Source of the DNA: Pleurodeles waltl
Taxonomy: Eukaryota > Chordata > Amphibia > Caudata > Salamandridae
Direction: 5' to 3'
DNA: 64,000 nucleotides
Assembly (NCBI RefSeq): GCF_031143425.1
Contig: NC_090447.1
Span: 24,215,426 to 24,279,425 of the forward strand
Shown: in pieces, positions 32,500 to 43,237 of the stretch
Position numbering within the stretch: the first letter of the stretch is position 1
Layout of the letters: each line of letters begins with the position of its first letter
Made by a program: the position numbers and the translations under genes
The notes under the pieces: generated by a model
The model's input: only the letters and a program-made list of their open reading frames with translations
Told to the model about the DNA's origin: nothing
Database searches by the model: none

Positions 32500-33845
32500 C
32501 TCTTCTCACTGATACCAGGCACCACTACTTGGCGTGAGCATACAATTGATACTGGAGACAGTTTACCTGTCAAAAGTAAGATCTATAGGCAACCTGACCA
32601 TGTCAGGGACTGCATTAAACAAGAGGTTCAGAAAATGTTAGACTTAGGAGTGATTGACCCTTCAGAAAGCCCCTGGGCTAGCCCAATTGTGTTTGTCCCA
32701 AAACCTCACACTAAAGATGGGAAAAGAGAATTGAGGTTTTGTGTTGACTATAGAGGGCTCAACCAAGTAACCAAGACAGATGCTCACCCTATACCCAGGG
32801 CAGATGAGCTCATAGATACACTGGCTTCTGCCAAGTATCTAAGCACTTTTGATCTAACTGCAGGGTATTGGCAGATTAGGTTATCAGAAGATGCAAAACC
32901 AAAAACTGCATTTTCAACCATTGGAGGGCACTATCAATTTACTCTAATGCCCTTTAGTCTGAAAAATGCACCTGCCACTTTTCAAAGGTTGGTGAACACA
33001 GTCCTGCAAGGGTTGGAAGCTCTTAGTGCAGCATATCTAGATGATATAGCTGTCTTTGGCTCCACCTGGGATGATCACCTGGTCCACCTGTGGAAAGTTT
33101 TGGAGGTCCTGCAAAAGGCAGGCCTCACTATCAAGGCCTCCAAGTGCCAGATAGGGCAGGAGAAAGTGGTTTATCTGGGCCACCTGGTAGGTGGAGAACA
33201 GATTGCAGGGGAAGATTCAGACCATTATGGAATGGGCTCCCCCTACAACTCAAACCCAGGTGAGAGGGTACTACAGGAGGTTTATTAAGAATTATGGCTC
33301 CATAACAGCTCCTGTTAATGACCTCATTAGTAAGAAGATGCTTAAAAAGGTATTGTGGACAGCTAGCTGTCAAAAAGCTTTTGCTGAGCTCAAACAGGCC
33401 ATGTGCACTGCACCTGTCCTAAAAAGCCCTTGCTACTCCAAAATGTTCATTGTCCAGACTGATGCTTCTGAATTGGGAGTCGGGGCAGTGCTATCACAGC
33501 TTAATACTGAGGTCCAGAATCAACCTGTTGCTTTTATCAGCAGGAGGTTGGCCCCTAGAGAAAAGCGTTGGTCTGCCATAGAAAGGGAGGCCTTTGCTGT
33601 GGTCTGGGCACTGAAAAAGTTGAGACCATACCTGTTTGGTACTCACTTTATTGTTCAGACAGACCACAAACCTCTACTTTGGCTAAAACAAATGAAAGGT
33701 GAAAACCCTAATTGTTGAGGTGGTCCATATCCCTACAGGGAATGGACTATACAGTGGAACATAGACCTGGGAGTACCCAATCCAATGCAGATGGACTCAC
33801 CAGATATTTCCACTTAGACAATAAAGACTCATCTGGGCAAGGTTA
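32500..33845 (+). pseudogene. reverse transcriptase and RNase H of the Gmr1-like element
   Basis: RT palm blocks in order: 'GVIDPSESPWASPIVFV', 'LRFCVDYRGLNQVT', 'STFDLTAGYWQI', the catalytic YLDD at 33034-33045, and 'KASKCQIGQEKVVYLGHLV'. A frameshift near 33190-33290 leads into the RNase H region with 'VQTDASELGVGAVLS', 'REAFAVVWALKKLRPYL' and 'VQTDHKPLLWL'. A TGA at 33716-33718 and a further frame change precede the last block 'YTVEHRPGSTQSNADGL' and a terminal 'LDNKDSSGQG', matching the tail of the Gag-only ORF. Confidence 0.9.
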
Positions 33846-33860
33846 GCCTTATGGTCCCTC

Positions 33861-33878
33861 GTTTTGGGGGGGGGGTTG
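33861..33878 (+). other. polypurine tract of the Gmr1-like element
   Basis: GTTTT, then ten G, then TTG, immediately before TGTAGGAAAG of the 3' LTR. Same arrangement as 9725-9740 (reverse strand). Confidence 0.8.
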
Positions 33879-36653
33879 TGTAGGAAAGTACCATCTTGCC
33901 TGGCATCTTTCCCCCATTTTCACTGTATGTATGTTTGTTTTTGCCTATGTGTTACTGGGATCCTTCTATCCAAGACCCCAGTGCTCATAAAGTAGGCCCT
34001 GTATGTGTTGCCTGTGTGGTGCCTAACTGTATCACTGAGGCTCTGCTAACCAGAACCTCAGTGTTTATGCTCTCTCTGCTTTTAAAATTGTCACTGCAGG
34101 CTAGTGACTAATTTTACCAATTCTCATTGGCACACTGGAACACCCTTATAATTCCCTTGTATATGGTACCTAGGTACCCAGGGTATTGGGTTTACAGGAG
34201 ATCCCTAGGAGCTGCAGGATTTCTTTTGCCACCCATTGGGGGCTCAGACAATACTTACACAGGACTGCCACTGCAGCCTGAGTGAAATAACATCCACGTT
34301 ATTTCACAGCCATTTTACACTGCACTTAAGTAACTTATAAGTCACCTATATGTCCAACCCTCACTTGGTGAAGGTTAGGTGCAAAGTTACTTAGTGTGTG
34401 GGCACCCTGGCACTAGCCAAGGTGCCCCCACATTGTTCAGGGCAAATTCCCCAGACTTTGTGAGTGCGGGGACACCATTACACGCGTGCACTACATATAG
34501 GTCAATACCTATATGTAGCGTCATCATGGTAACTCTGAACATGGCCATGTAACATGTCCATTCTGGTATTGGGGTGACAATTCCATGCATCCCTGGGTCT
34601 CCAGCATAGAGCCTGGGTACTGCCAAACTAATTTTCCGGGGTCTCCACTGCAGCTACCGCTGCTGCCAACCCCTCAGACAGGTTTCTGCCCCCCTGGGGC
34701 CTGGGCAGCCTGGTCCCAGGAAGGCAGAACAAAGGATTTCCTCTGAGAGAGGGTGTTACACCCTCTCCCTTTGGAAATAGGTGTGAAGGGCTGGGGAGGA
34801 GTAGCCTCTCCCAGCCTCTGGAAATGCTTTGAAGGGCACAGATGGTGCCCTCCTTGCATAAGCCAGTCTACACCGGTTCAGGGATCCCCCCAGCTCTTCT
34901 CTGGCGCGAAACTGGACAAAGGAAAGGGGAGTGACCACTCCCCTGACCAGCACCTCCCAGGGGAGGTGCCCAGAGCTCCTCCAGTGTGTCCCAGACCTCC
35001 GCCATCTTGGATGCAGAGGTGTGAGGGCACAATGGACAGCTCTGAGTGGCCAGTGCCAGCAGGTGACATCAGAGACCCCTCCTGATAGGTGCTTACCTTT
35101 CTCTGTAGCCAATCCTCCTCTGTGGGCTATTTAGGGTCTCTCCTGTGGGCATCTCACCAGATAACGAATGCAAGAGCTCACCAGAGTTCCTCTCACTTCC
35201 CTCTTCGACTTCTGCCAAGGATCGACCGCTGACTGCTCCAGGACGCCTGCATAACCGCAACAAAGTAGCAAGAAGACTACCAGCAATTTTGTGGCGCCTT
35301 ATCCTGACGGCTTTCTCGACTGTTTCCTGGTGGTGCATGCTCTGAGGGCTGTCTGGGTCCAAGTGTCATCAACAGTCTAGTGGCCCTTCTGTCCAAATTT
35401 GGTGGAGGTAAGTCCTTGCCTTCCAACGCCAGACAATAATCCTGTGTACTGCGTGCGTGAACTGCAGCTGCTCGGGCTTCTGTGCACTTCCTTTGTGCAC
35501 AGCCTAGCCCAGGTCCCCAGCACTCCGTCCTGCATTGCCCAACTCGCTGAGTTGGACTCTGCCGTTGTGGGACCCTTTTTTGTTGTTCTGAGTCGACCGT
35601 CGTCCTCAGTTTTCTAAGTGCCTGTTCAGGTGCTTCTGCGGGTGCTGCCTGCTTCTGTGTGGGCTGTCTGTGTTGCTGAGCGCCCCCTCTGTCTCCTCCT
35701 CTAAGGGGCGACCTCCTGGTCCTTCCTGGGCCTTGGCAGAACCCACAATCCTCAACCGTGACTCTTGCAGCTAGCAAGGCTTGTTTGCGGTCTGTCTGCG
35801 TGGAAACAACTCTGCCTCCTCCAGCACGCCGTGGGAGATCTTCTGACCAAAGGAGAAGTTCCTGGCACCTTCCGTTGTTGCAGAATCTTCGGCTTCTTCC
35901 ACCCAGAGGCAGCCCTTTTGCACCGTCATCCGGGGTTTAGTGGGCTCCTGTCCCCCCGGACACTTGCGTGACTCTTGGACTTAGTCCCCTTCCTTTACAG
36001 ATCCTCAGGTCCAGAAATCTGTCACCAGTGTTTTGCAGTCAGTTGTTGTCCTTTCAGAATCCCCTATCTCGACTTTACTGTCTTTCTGGGGCAGTAGGGT
36101 AAATTTACTCCTACTTTTCAGGGTCTTGGGGTGGGGTATCTTGGACACCCTTAGTGTTTTCTTACACTCCCAGCGACCCTCTTCACACTACACTAGGCCT
36201 GGGGTCCCTAAGTGGTTCGCATTCCACTTTCTTAGTATATGGTTTGTGTTGCCCCTAGGCCTATTGCATCCTATTGTATTCTACAGAGTTTGCACTACTT
36301 TTCTAACTGTTTACTTACCTGATTTTGGTTTGTGTGTATAGTTTGGGTATTTTACTTACCTCCAAAGGGAGTATATCCTCTGAGATATTTTTGGCACATT
36401 GTCACTAAAATAAAGTACCTTTATTATTAGTAACTCTGGGTATTGTGATTCTTATGATATAGTGCTATATGATATAAGTGGTATAGTAGGAGCTTTGCAT
36501 GTCTCCTAGTTCAGCCTAAACTGCTCTGCTATAGCTACCTCTATCAGCCTAAGCTGCTAGAACACTACTAATCTACTAATAAGGGATAACTGGACCTGGC
36601 ACAAGGTGTAAGTACCATCAGGTACCCACTATAAGCCAGGCCACCCTCCTACA
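33879..36653 (+). repeat. 3' LTR of the Gmr1-like element, 2,775 bp
   Basis: TGTAGGAAAGTACC...CACCCTCCTACA. It has the family landmarks: U3 hairpins near 33953 and 34035, inverted repeat 34282-34307, TATTTAG box near 35128 (the CRE is mutated to TGACATCA near 35066), and AATAAA at 36409-36414. The body from about 34773 is inverted relative to 24566-26473. Confidence 0.85.
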
Positions 36654-37190
36654 GGGGCCAGAGGTACCATGCACCTAGCCTTCAGGGTCTGAAGGTTAGA
36701 TATATAGGTGACTTAGAAGTGACCTGGTGCAGTAAAAATGGCTGTGAAATAGTGCTTACACTATTTCACTCAGGCTGCAATGGCAGTCCTGAAGAAGTGT
36801 TTGTATGAGTCCCTTATGGGTGGCAAAAGAAATTCTGAGGCCCATAAGGATCTCCTGGAACCCCAATGCCCTGAGTACCTAGGTACCATACACTAGAGAC
36901 TTACAGTATAAGGGGGAGTCCAGTATGCCAATTAGGAGTGGAATACTGGGTTACGAGTATAAAAGTACACATTTGGAATCACAGAGAGCACAAGCACCGG
37001 AGTTCTGGTTAGCAGGACTCCAGTGACACAGTCAAGCATACTGACAAAACAGTAAAACATACTGAAATGTAGGCCACAAACTATGAGCACTGTGGTCCTA
37101 ACTAGCAGGATCCCAGTGAGTCAGTAAAAATACACTGACAAACAGGCCAAAAATGGGGGTAAACATGCTAGAAAGAGCTACTTTCTCACA
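36654..37190 (-). repeat. LTR 5' portion, minus orientation
   Basis: Ends at 37190 with ...CTACTTTCTCACA, so on the minus strand it begins TGTGAGAAAG like the 9.1-kb element. It contains an inverted repeat (36744-36769) and U3 hairpins near 36995 and 37085. With 24566-26473 it makes one minus-orientation LTR lacking about 330 bp, into which the Gmr1-like element inserted. The outer flanks GTCAG (24561-24565) and GCCAC (37191-37195) match only 3 of 5. Confidence 0.65.
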
Positions 37191-39390
37191 GCCACCCAGT
37201 ACAGTAGCCTTTCAAACATGTCTCAGTCCTGCCACTACAGAGCCTGTGTGTGCAGTTTTAAAGTGCCATTTCGACCGGGCATGTGTACCCACTTACCAGT
37301 CCCAACCCATCCTTTTTATTGCATGTAAGTCACCCCAAAGTTAGGCCCCAGTTCCCCCAAGGGCAGGGTGCAGTGTATTTAAAAGGTTGGACATGTACTG
37401 CTAAGTTTAACATGTCAAGATAGTGAAATAATCTTCAACTCGGTTGTTACTATTGCAAGGGCCATCTCTCCAATAGGATAGCATTTGGGTTATCCTAGAA
37501 CATCTTTTTTGTGCAACTTCCAAATGGGAAGGGAAAACAATATGAGTTTGGTGTTCCTGGTCTGACAATTTAAAATGACCACTTATGGTGAAGTTGAATT
37601 TTAAATTGTAAGTCTGAAAATGCCACTTTTAGAAAGTTGGTATTTTCTTACTTTCACCGATCTGTGCCTCTGCCCGTCTCTGAATACACATCTGGGGTAG
37701 ATGACAGCTGGGCTTTGGGCATTCCCACTAGAGACAGACACACACAAAGGGAGTTAGGGTGTGGCATTTGCATACTGATGGCTCATCACCAGGGTGATGG
37801 GTCTTCCTGGCAAGGTTGGAGGGATGAGCTGACACAATTCTGATAGGGCTGTGCCTCTCCTCACACAAAGAGCTGCATAATCCCCTGCATTGTATCTGGA
37901 GCCAGGGGGGGCAGGAAAGGGACTCTGTGGACTTCAAAGGGGAGGTCTGGAAGTTTCTCCAATCTTCCAGAACCTGGGCACCAAAGTATAAATACTGGAC
38001 CCCAAACCCCACCAAATCAGAACACTACTGGGACAGGGGAACTCTGCCAGGAAAAAGGACTGCTGTGCTGCCAGGAGGGAACTGCCACTCTGCACTGCAT
38101 TGCTGTGTTGGCTTGCTGCTGCTGTGCAGTGACTTGTAGGAGGGACTGCCACTTTGTTGCTGCTCTGTGTGTTGGCCTACTCCGTCTACCCTGCAGGAGA
38201 AGGACTGGACTCTTAAAGCTGTCTTTGGCCCCCCAAGAGACTCCAAGGGTTGTTGGCTTGCATCCAGTTTTCCTGTGAGTTCCCTGGGACATCAAAGACC
38301 TTGCATCACCACTTTTCCTGCTCAATGTGCGCTTCACTGTCCAGGAGCCCACCTAGACACTTTCAGAAGGACTCCAGTGCAAGGTTTTCATTCATGTTCT
38401 GCCCCACACCTACAGCTCTGGGACTGAGCCGGACTCGACTGTGGCTTAGATCATAACGGGACCATGAGGATTGCTGGTCTTGCCTGTGCGGACACTTCAC
38501 AGAGCTCCCCACGGCAGTGTGACCTGCAGCTTCTGTGAACCAGCCTGAACCATGTGGCTGCTTCACTGTGATCCCCATTCATGGAGATCCTTACCTCAAT
38601 GAAACCTGCATCCTCTGTGAATTAGCCTGAGGGTGAGGGCCACTGGTACCAGAGAACCCGGCCGCCAGCCGTGCCAACCTTGGAGCAAGCCAATCAGCAG
38701 CCAAACTCTCTCTCTGGGATGCAGGCTCCATCTGCAAGGCTCACCAACTTCAGGAAATCCAGCATCAGCCTGGTCGCTTCCCCTTACTTTCAAGGTTCAT
38801 GATGGGGGCCGCTCCCAGCGCTTCTCAAGCCAGAAGGATTACTTCGGACTCCGGAGAAGCCCCGGCACAACAAGGAGACCCGCAACTGTGCTCCGTAAGC
38901 TGCCTAGGGCACATTACTGTATCTCTCTGAAGGGAACGCAGATTCACACACTGACATTATTAGTCTTGGCACTACTGAAGTGAGGATACTGCACTCACAT
39001 CACTAGAAGTTACTTTAAAAGTATTTTTATGACCCACAACTCATTCTGCTTTTTAATCTATCCTATTCCCTACTGCATTACTTTGGATTATTTAGTTGGA
39101 TTTTTTGTCGTGTTGGATTTATTTTAATGAGATAAATACTCTCTATTTTTCTAGCCTCATGTTGAATCTTTTTGTGGTGTCCTTCACTATGTTACTGTAA
39201 TTTAGTATTGCACAAATACTTTACACATTGCCTTCTAAGTTAAGCTTGACTGTTCTGTGCCAAGTTACCAATGGATGAGCACAGGTTAATTTAGGGAGTG
39301 TATCTGACTTACCTTGACTAGGATTGTGGTGCCTATTTGGACAGGGTGTATAGCCCTGCCAACTAGAGACCCAATTTAAATACATATATA
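37191..39390 (+). other. unclassified LTR-like repeat sequence
   Basis: No coding domain. A TATA-box-like AAGTATAAATACTGG at 37984-37998 is followed by GC-rich, CTG-rich sequence and an AT-rich 3' part with AATAAA near 39425. This is the layout of an LTR from a different family, but I could not find paired ends or a target duplication. Confidence 0.3.
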
Positions 39391-42300
39391 GCATGAAAAT
39401 GTGTTTGAGTTTTTATAGAGCACAAAATAAAATGTAAAGACCCATATTTCACATAAAATTTGGACTGTTTCAAACATTTTGTTAGTAAGGAAAAGCAACT
39501 ATGAATGATACATGTAACAAAGGGCCCCTTTTCATTCTGCAAAAAAATGCTAAATTAAGTCAAATTAACATTTCTATAAAAAGGTCAGTGTGTACAAAAT
39601 TTGGTATCCATGTCTTCTTTTTATAAGAAAAATGTATTTTGCACTGGAAAAATTGGGGCACATCATGTGAAAGAATTAATTACTGGTTGTGGGCCAGTGC
39701 ACAGATCTGTCACAAGACAAAGACGACGAGCCCTGTGCTCTGGGCGTGGTACTAAACATGACAAGACTGAAAGCAGCACTGCCAGCACCCCTAAATTCCA
39801 TGTGTTACTCTCTTCTGAAGAAGGCCAACACTCCTGAAACACCTATCTAGAGATATACAGCACTGGTGACACTAGCAATGGTGAATACTAAAGACTTTCG
39901 ACTGAAGTGAATGTCATCATGCACTTCATTTACCACAATTCACCTCGGCTAATTGTGTGTTGTTATGCTAGCCAGGGTGCTCCCCTGTCCTTTCAAGATA
40001 AATAATGGTCATCACATATAGCTTCTATCAACAAAATACATGGACTTCAGTCTGTGGTTAAAGCTGGTATTATTATTATATATATATATATTTATATTTT
40101 ATGATATGATACTTATCTAACAAACAGCATATTATTCTTCTGCGCTGATCACACAAGATTGTCTGATCATCCTAAAAGAAGAGAGACTTAATATCACAAT
40201 ATTTTGTACCTTTTAAGAAATAACACACAGAGTTGGTTAGCTTTAGTGAAATATTAGGAAGTATTATTAGAGCAGGGGACAGCAAATGGAGACAGATCAG
40301 TTCAAAACAGGTAATGTTGCCCAGGGACCCAAAGTTACTCCTGCATCTTAGAATGAGTATTCCTGTCTGAGAACATCACTCGTGCAACGTGTATGGATTT
40401 TCAAGCAACTCGTCTACGACGTGTGAAACAACCTCTGTGTTGAAACTTTAATGTGCTTAACTGGATGTGTTGGCAATCATTCACTTTGATCAATAAAGCT
40501 GAACATATTGAGTGAGTGGGAAGGAAACACAGGAAGAAGAACCAAGCCTGCAACCTACGCTGCTCACTGCATTTAAGGAAGTGGCATCACTAGGGTTTAC
40601 ACATTGTAAACAGACTGTTTATGCGTGAGAAACCTGGGAAGAAGAACCAAGGCTGATCCGTGGGGATAAAGAAAGGGACATGGACAACAAGTCTGTCAAT
40701 TATTCATCACCAGTGTTAAATGTCATTCACAGTCAGGGATAGACACCCAATCATTTTCAAACGCCTCTGCTACTTTTAAGAGGTTAAGTGAGCCTTTGAG
40801 GATGGGATATTGCTCTGAGAGACATGATGTACCAGTGGTCAAGATGGTGATCCGAGAGGTGACATCCTGGTGATCAACTTGGGTTTCCTTACATGAGACT
40901 TTATTTCCCCTTCCCATCAGAGGGTCTTGTGTCGAACAGTGCACTAAATGCCAAAGTGTAGGCGCTACATTCTATCCTTTGTAATGACATAGGGCTTTGC
41001 CTGCTAAGAGAGTGCCATGCATGACTGCTAGGTTGTGCACCATGTCATGGACCGGTAATCCTGGTGAGCCCCTGGGCATCAGCAGAGTTCTACAGCATAG
41101 AGGAGGAAGCCTTGTGGCCAAGCTCTAGGTACCAGGATTGATCACTGAACCGAGCATCAACCACTGAACCTGGATGTGTATCGCACTCGGTATTAGCTCC
41201 TCCCTTTCCACTGTTGAACAGGGCTCTCACCATTTCAATAGTGAAACACTCCCAGTATGGCGAGAGCCCTGCAGCTCTACCAAGCCTGTTCTGAAAAGCT
41301 GCTGCAGGGAAGGAGACGGGCATTTGAAAAAAGATATGAAGGACTTGAAGCCTACTTATGAAATTATTGAACTGTTTTTACTGCAAACTTTTGTGGAAGA
41401 TATTATGTAAGTAAATCTATTTCCTAACATGACAAGAAGATACAAGTGGGAGTGTAAACACATGGTATATCTACGGATATAATAGTCCAGCCCTTGATGG
41501 GAAGAGTCAAAAGGCTGATAATAATCAACAACCGGGCCAAAACGATCTGTTCAAGGAAGAGGGAGGCATTGCTTAGTATCTTTGGTCTGGGATCCATCAG
41601 AGACAGACGAGACACTCCGCTGAAGCATGCAATAAGCCCTTATTTCACGCGGCCATCAGAAATAAGCGCCGTGAATGTCCGCAACTTGTTTCAGAATGTC
41701 CTTCTTAAGTAAAAAGAGCGGCATTTTCTTATTCAAGACCATCCACTTGACAGAGCTCCCAGGTCCACCATCCTGCAAGAGAAAGAAAACACTCTGAGAA
41801 AAGAACCATATATCTATTCACCCTAAGACCAAGCCTCAAACATCTGTCTGCACTTAGCCCCAAAGACAGACCTCAAGATGACTGACACTGTGTGGGTTCC
41901 ATTGCCCAAGAGGGTGGTCTCTACTCACCCCCTTCTTTAAGCAAGCAACCACCTGCGATCAGCCTCTCCCCTGCTGAGGACTGATGGAACAACTCATGAT
42001 ACGGTTACTTGATGCTGCTTCTGCAGGGGTTTCATTTCTCATGATACTATTCTAGCTGAAAGGTCACATGAAGGTTTGTTTTGCTCTCTTCTTGTTGATG
42101 ACCAGGAAGCATTCACTTTTAGGTTTCGCTGCAGGCAGCTGTCGCTGTCTGCTGTCAGACCTAGAGCCATCAAATTCATCCAAAATAATATCAAAATGCA
42201 TCAGAAATAATGAGGAAGAATTATAGACAGTGGGATTTGAGTCAGTGCCATTCAGTGATTGTCTTTCTGGCCTTTCTCTGCATTCGGTATTGGCAGGATG

Positions 42301-42969
42301 AGCTGTCAGTCAAGAAGACAGCGTATGAAAGATACTAGGGTACTGCCATTTGCAGAAAGCACATTTACAGTTAAATGTCCTCTTGAAATGGCTACAAATT
42401 TTGCACCTGGCAAGCAGTTTTTGTGCTAATCCTGTACGACACAGAAATGTTAATAAGTGAAAAAAGGTTTTCCGCAAATATTTATGATTTGACCATGAGA
42501 ATCTGGCCCCCGTAAAACATTGTTCTGAGAGATTTTCATTTTTGATTTGTGTTTAGTGGATCATTACAGAAGTAACTTAGCTTCAGTAGACATTGATGAT
42601 CCGGGCCAAATTTTTCTGGACGACATTTTTAAAAATGGCAGATATGTTGCAGTGATGATGTAATATTTCAGGAAGCATGCGATCTATATACTTCATTTTG
42701 GTGCCAAAACGTAGGTTTTGGGGGTCAAGTAGTCTAATAGAGACAGAAAATAACTCCCCAGAGCACCCCTTTAATGTTATTTTCCAAAAAATGGTAGCTA
42801 TAATAGAGGAATAAGAGACATATATAGAAATAAAACAAATAGCAATGAATGTTAATTCTTTTAGGTATATACCAAATAATGTTTATGATTTGAATATGAA
42901 AAAATTAATGTTTATTACACTTATTTTAGACATATTTTCATAGTTCACTTTATTTGTTTCGGCAATCAC
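39391..42969. other. unassigned AT-rich DNA
   Basis: No recognisable gene or element. A short (TA)n tract lies at about 40075-40095. ORFs are below 80 aa with no motif. Confidence 0.4.
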
Positions 42970-43053
42970 TCATGGTATGTTTGCAGAACGTTGAACATTT
43001 GAGAAGAGCAAATCAACACCGACATCTTTTTGTAGCACAGGTTTTGCATGTAC
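42970..43053 (-). pseudogene. C-terminal end of the uncharacterised repetitive protein gene
   Basis: When the solo LTR 43059-48718 and one ACATA duplication are removed, the minus-strand reading from 48724 continues here. The resumed sequence is short and Lys/Cys-containing, then stops near 42970. Which frame was the original one is uncertain. The assignment rests mainly on continuity across a perfect target duplication. Confidence 0.4.
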
Positions 43054-43058
43054 ACATA
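43054..43058 (+). repeat. target site duplication ACATA, left copy
   Basis: Matches ACATA at 48719-48723, bracketing the outer solo LTR. Confidence 0.88.
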
Positions 43059-43237
43059 TGTAGGAAAGTGGCCTCTTTCTAGCATTGTTATCCCCACTTT
43101 TGGCCTCTTTGTCAGTGTGTTTGACTGTGTCTACTGGGACCCTGCTAATCAGGACCCCAGTAGTTACGCTCTCTCCCTTAAAGTATGGTTGCTGCATACT
43201 GGTAATTCAGTATTTCACCCACAACTGGCATACTGGT

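Larger units (their letters stand above)
26474..33878 (+). mobile_element. decayed Gmr1-like Ty3/Gypsy retrotransposon interior (Gag-PR-IN-RT-RH)
   Basis: Plus-strand domains in order: Gag with zinc knuckle (26474-27730), protease (27900-28150), integrase zinc-binding start (28560-28686), solo LTR insertion (28687-31360), rest of integrase (31361-32319), RT with YLDD (32540-33200), RNase H (33400-33840), polypurine tract, then a 3' LTR at 33879. Integrase upstream of RT is the Ty1/Copia-like order known in Ty3/Gypsy only for the Gmr1 group of deuterostome elements. The first ~60 Gag codons, leader, primer site and 5' LTR are deleted. Multiple stops and frameshifts make it dead. Confidence 0.88.

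Noticed and set aside
24566..36653. Giant foldback transposon with ~1.9-kb inverted arms
   Set aside because: The arms are LTRs of known orientation, the outer ends have no matching duplication, and the missing LTR part is found at 36654-37190; nested insertion plus deletion explains it.
26474..36653. Retroviral-style self-integration (autointegration) product
   Set aside because: Would also give inverted LTRs, but does not explain the continuing minus-orientation LTR at 36654-37190.
40070..40100. (TA)n tract as a promoter or origin
   Set aside because: A short microsatellite with no associated gene or motif.
41424..41712. Overlapping 63-72 aa frames as a possible host exon
   Set aside because: No splice-bounded reading frame or recognisable domain.
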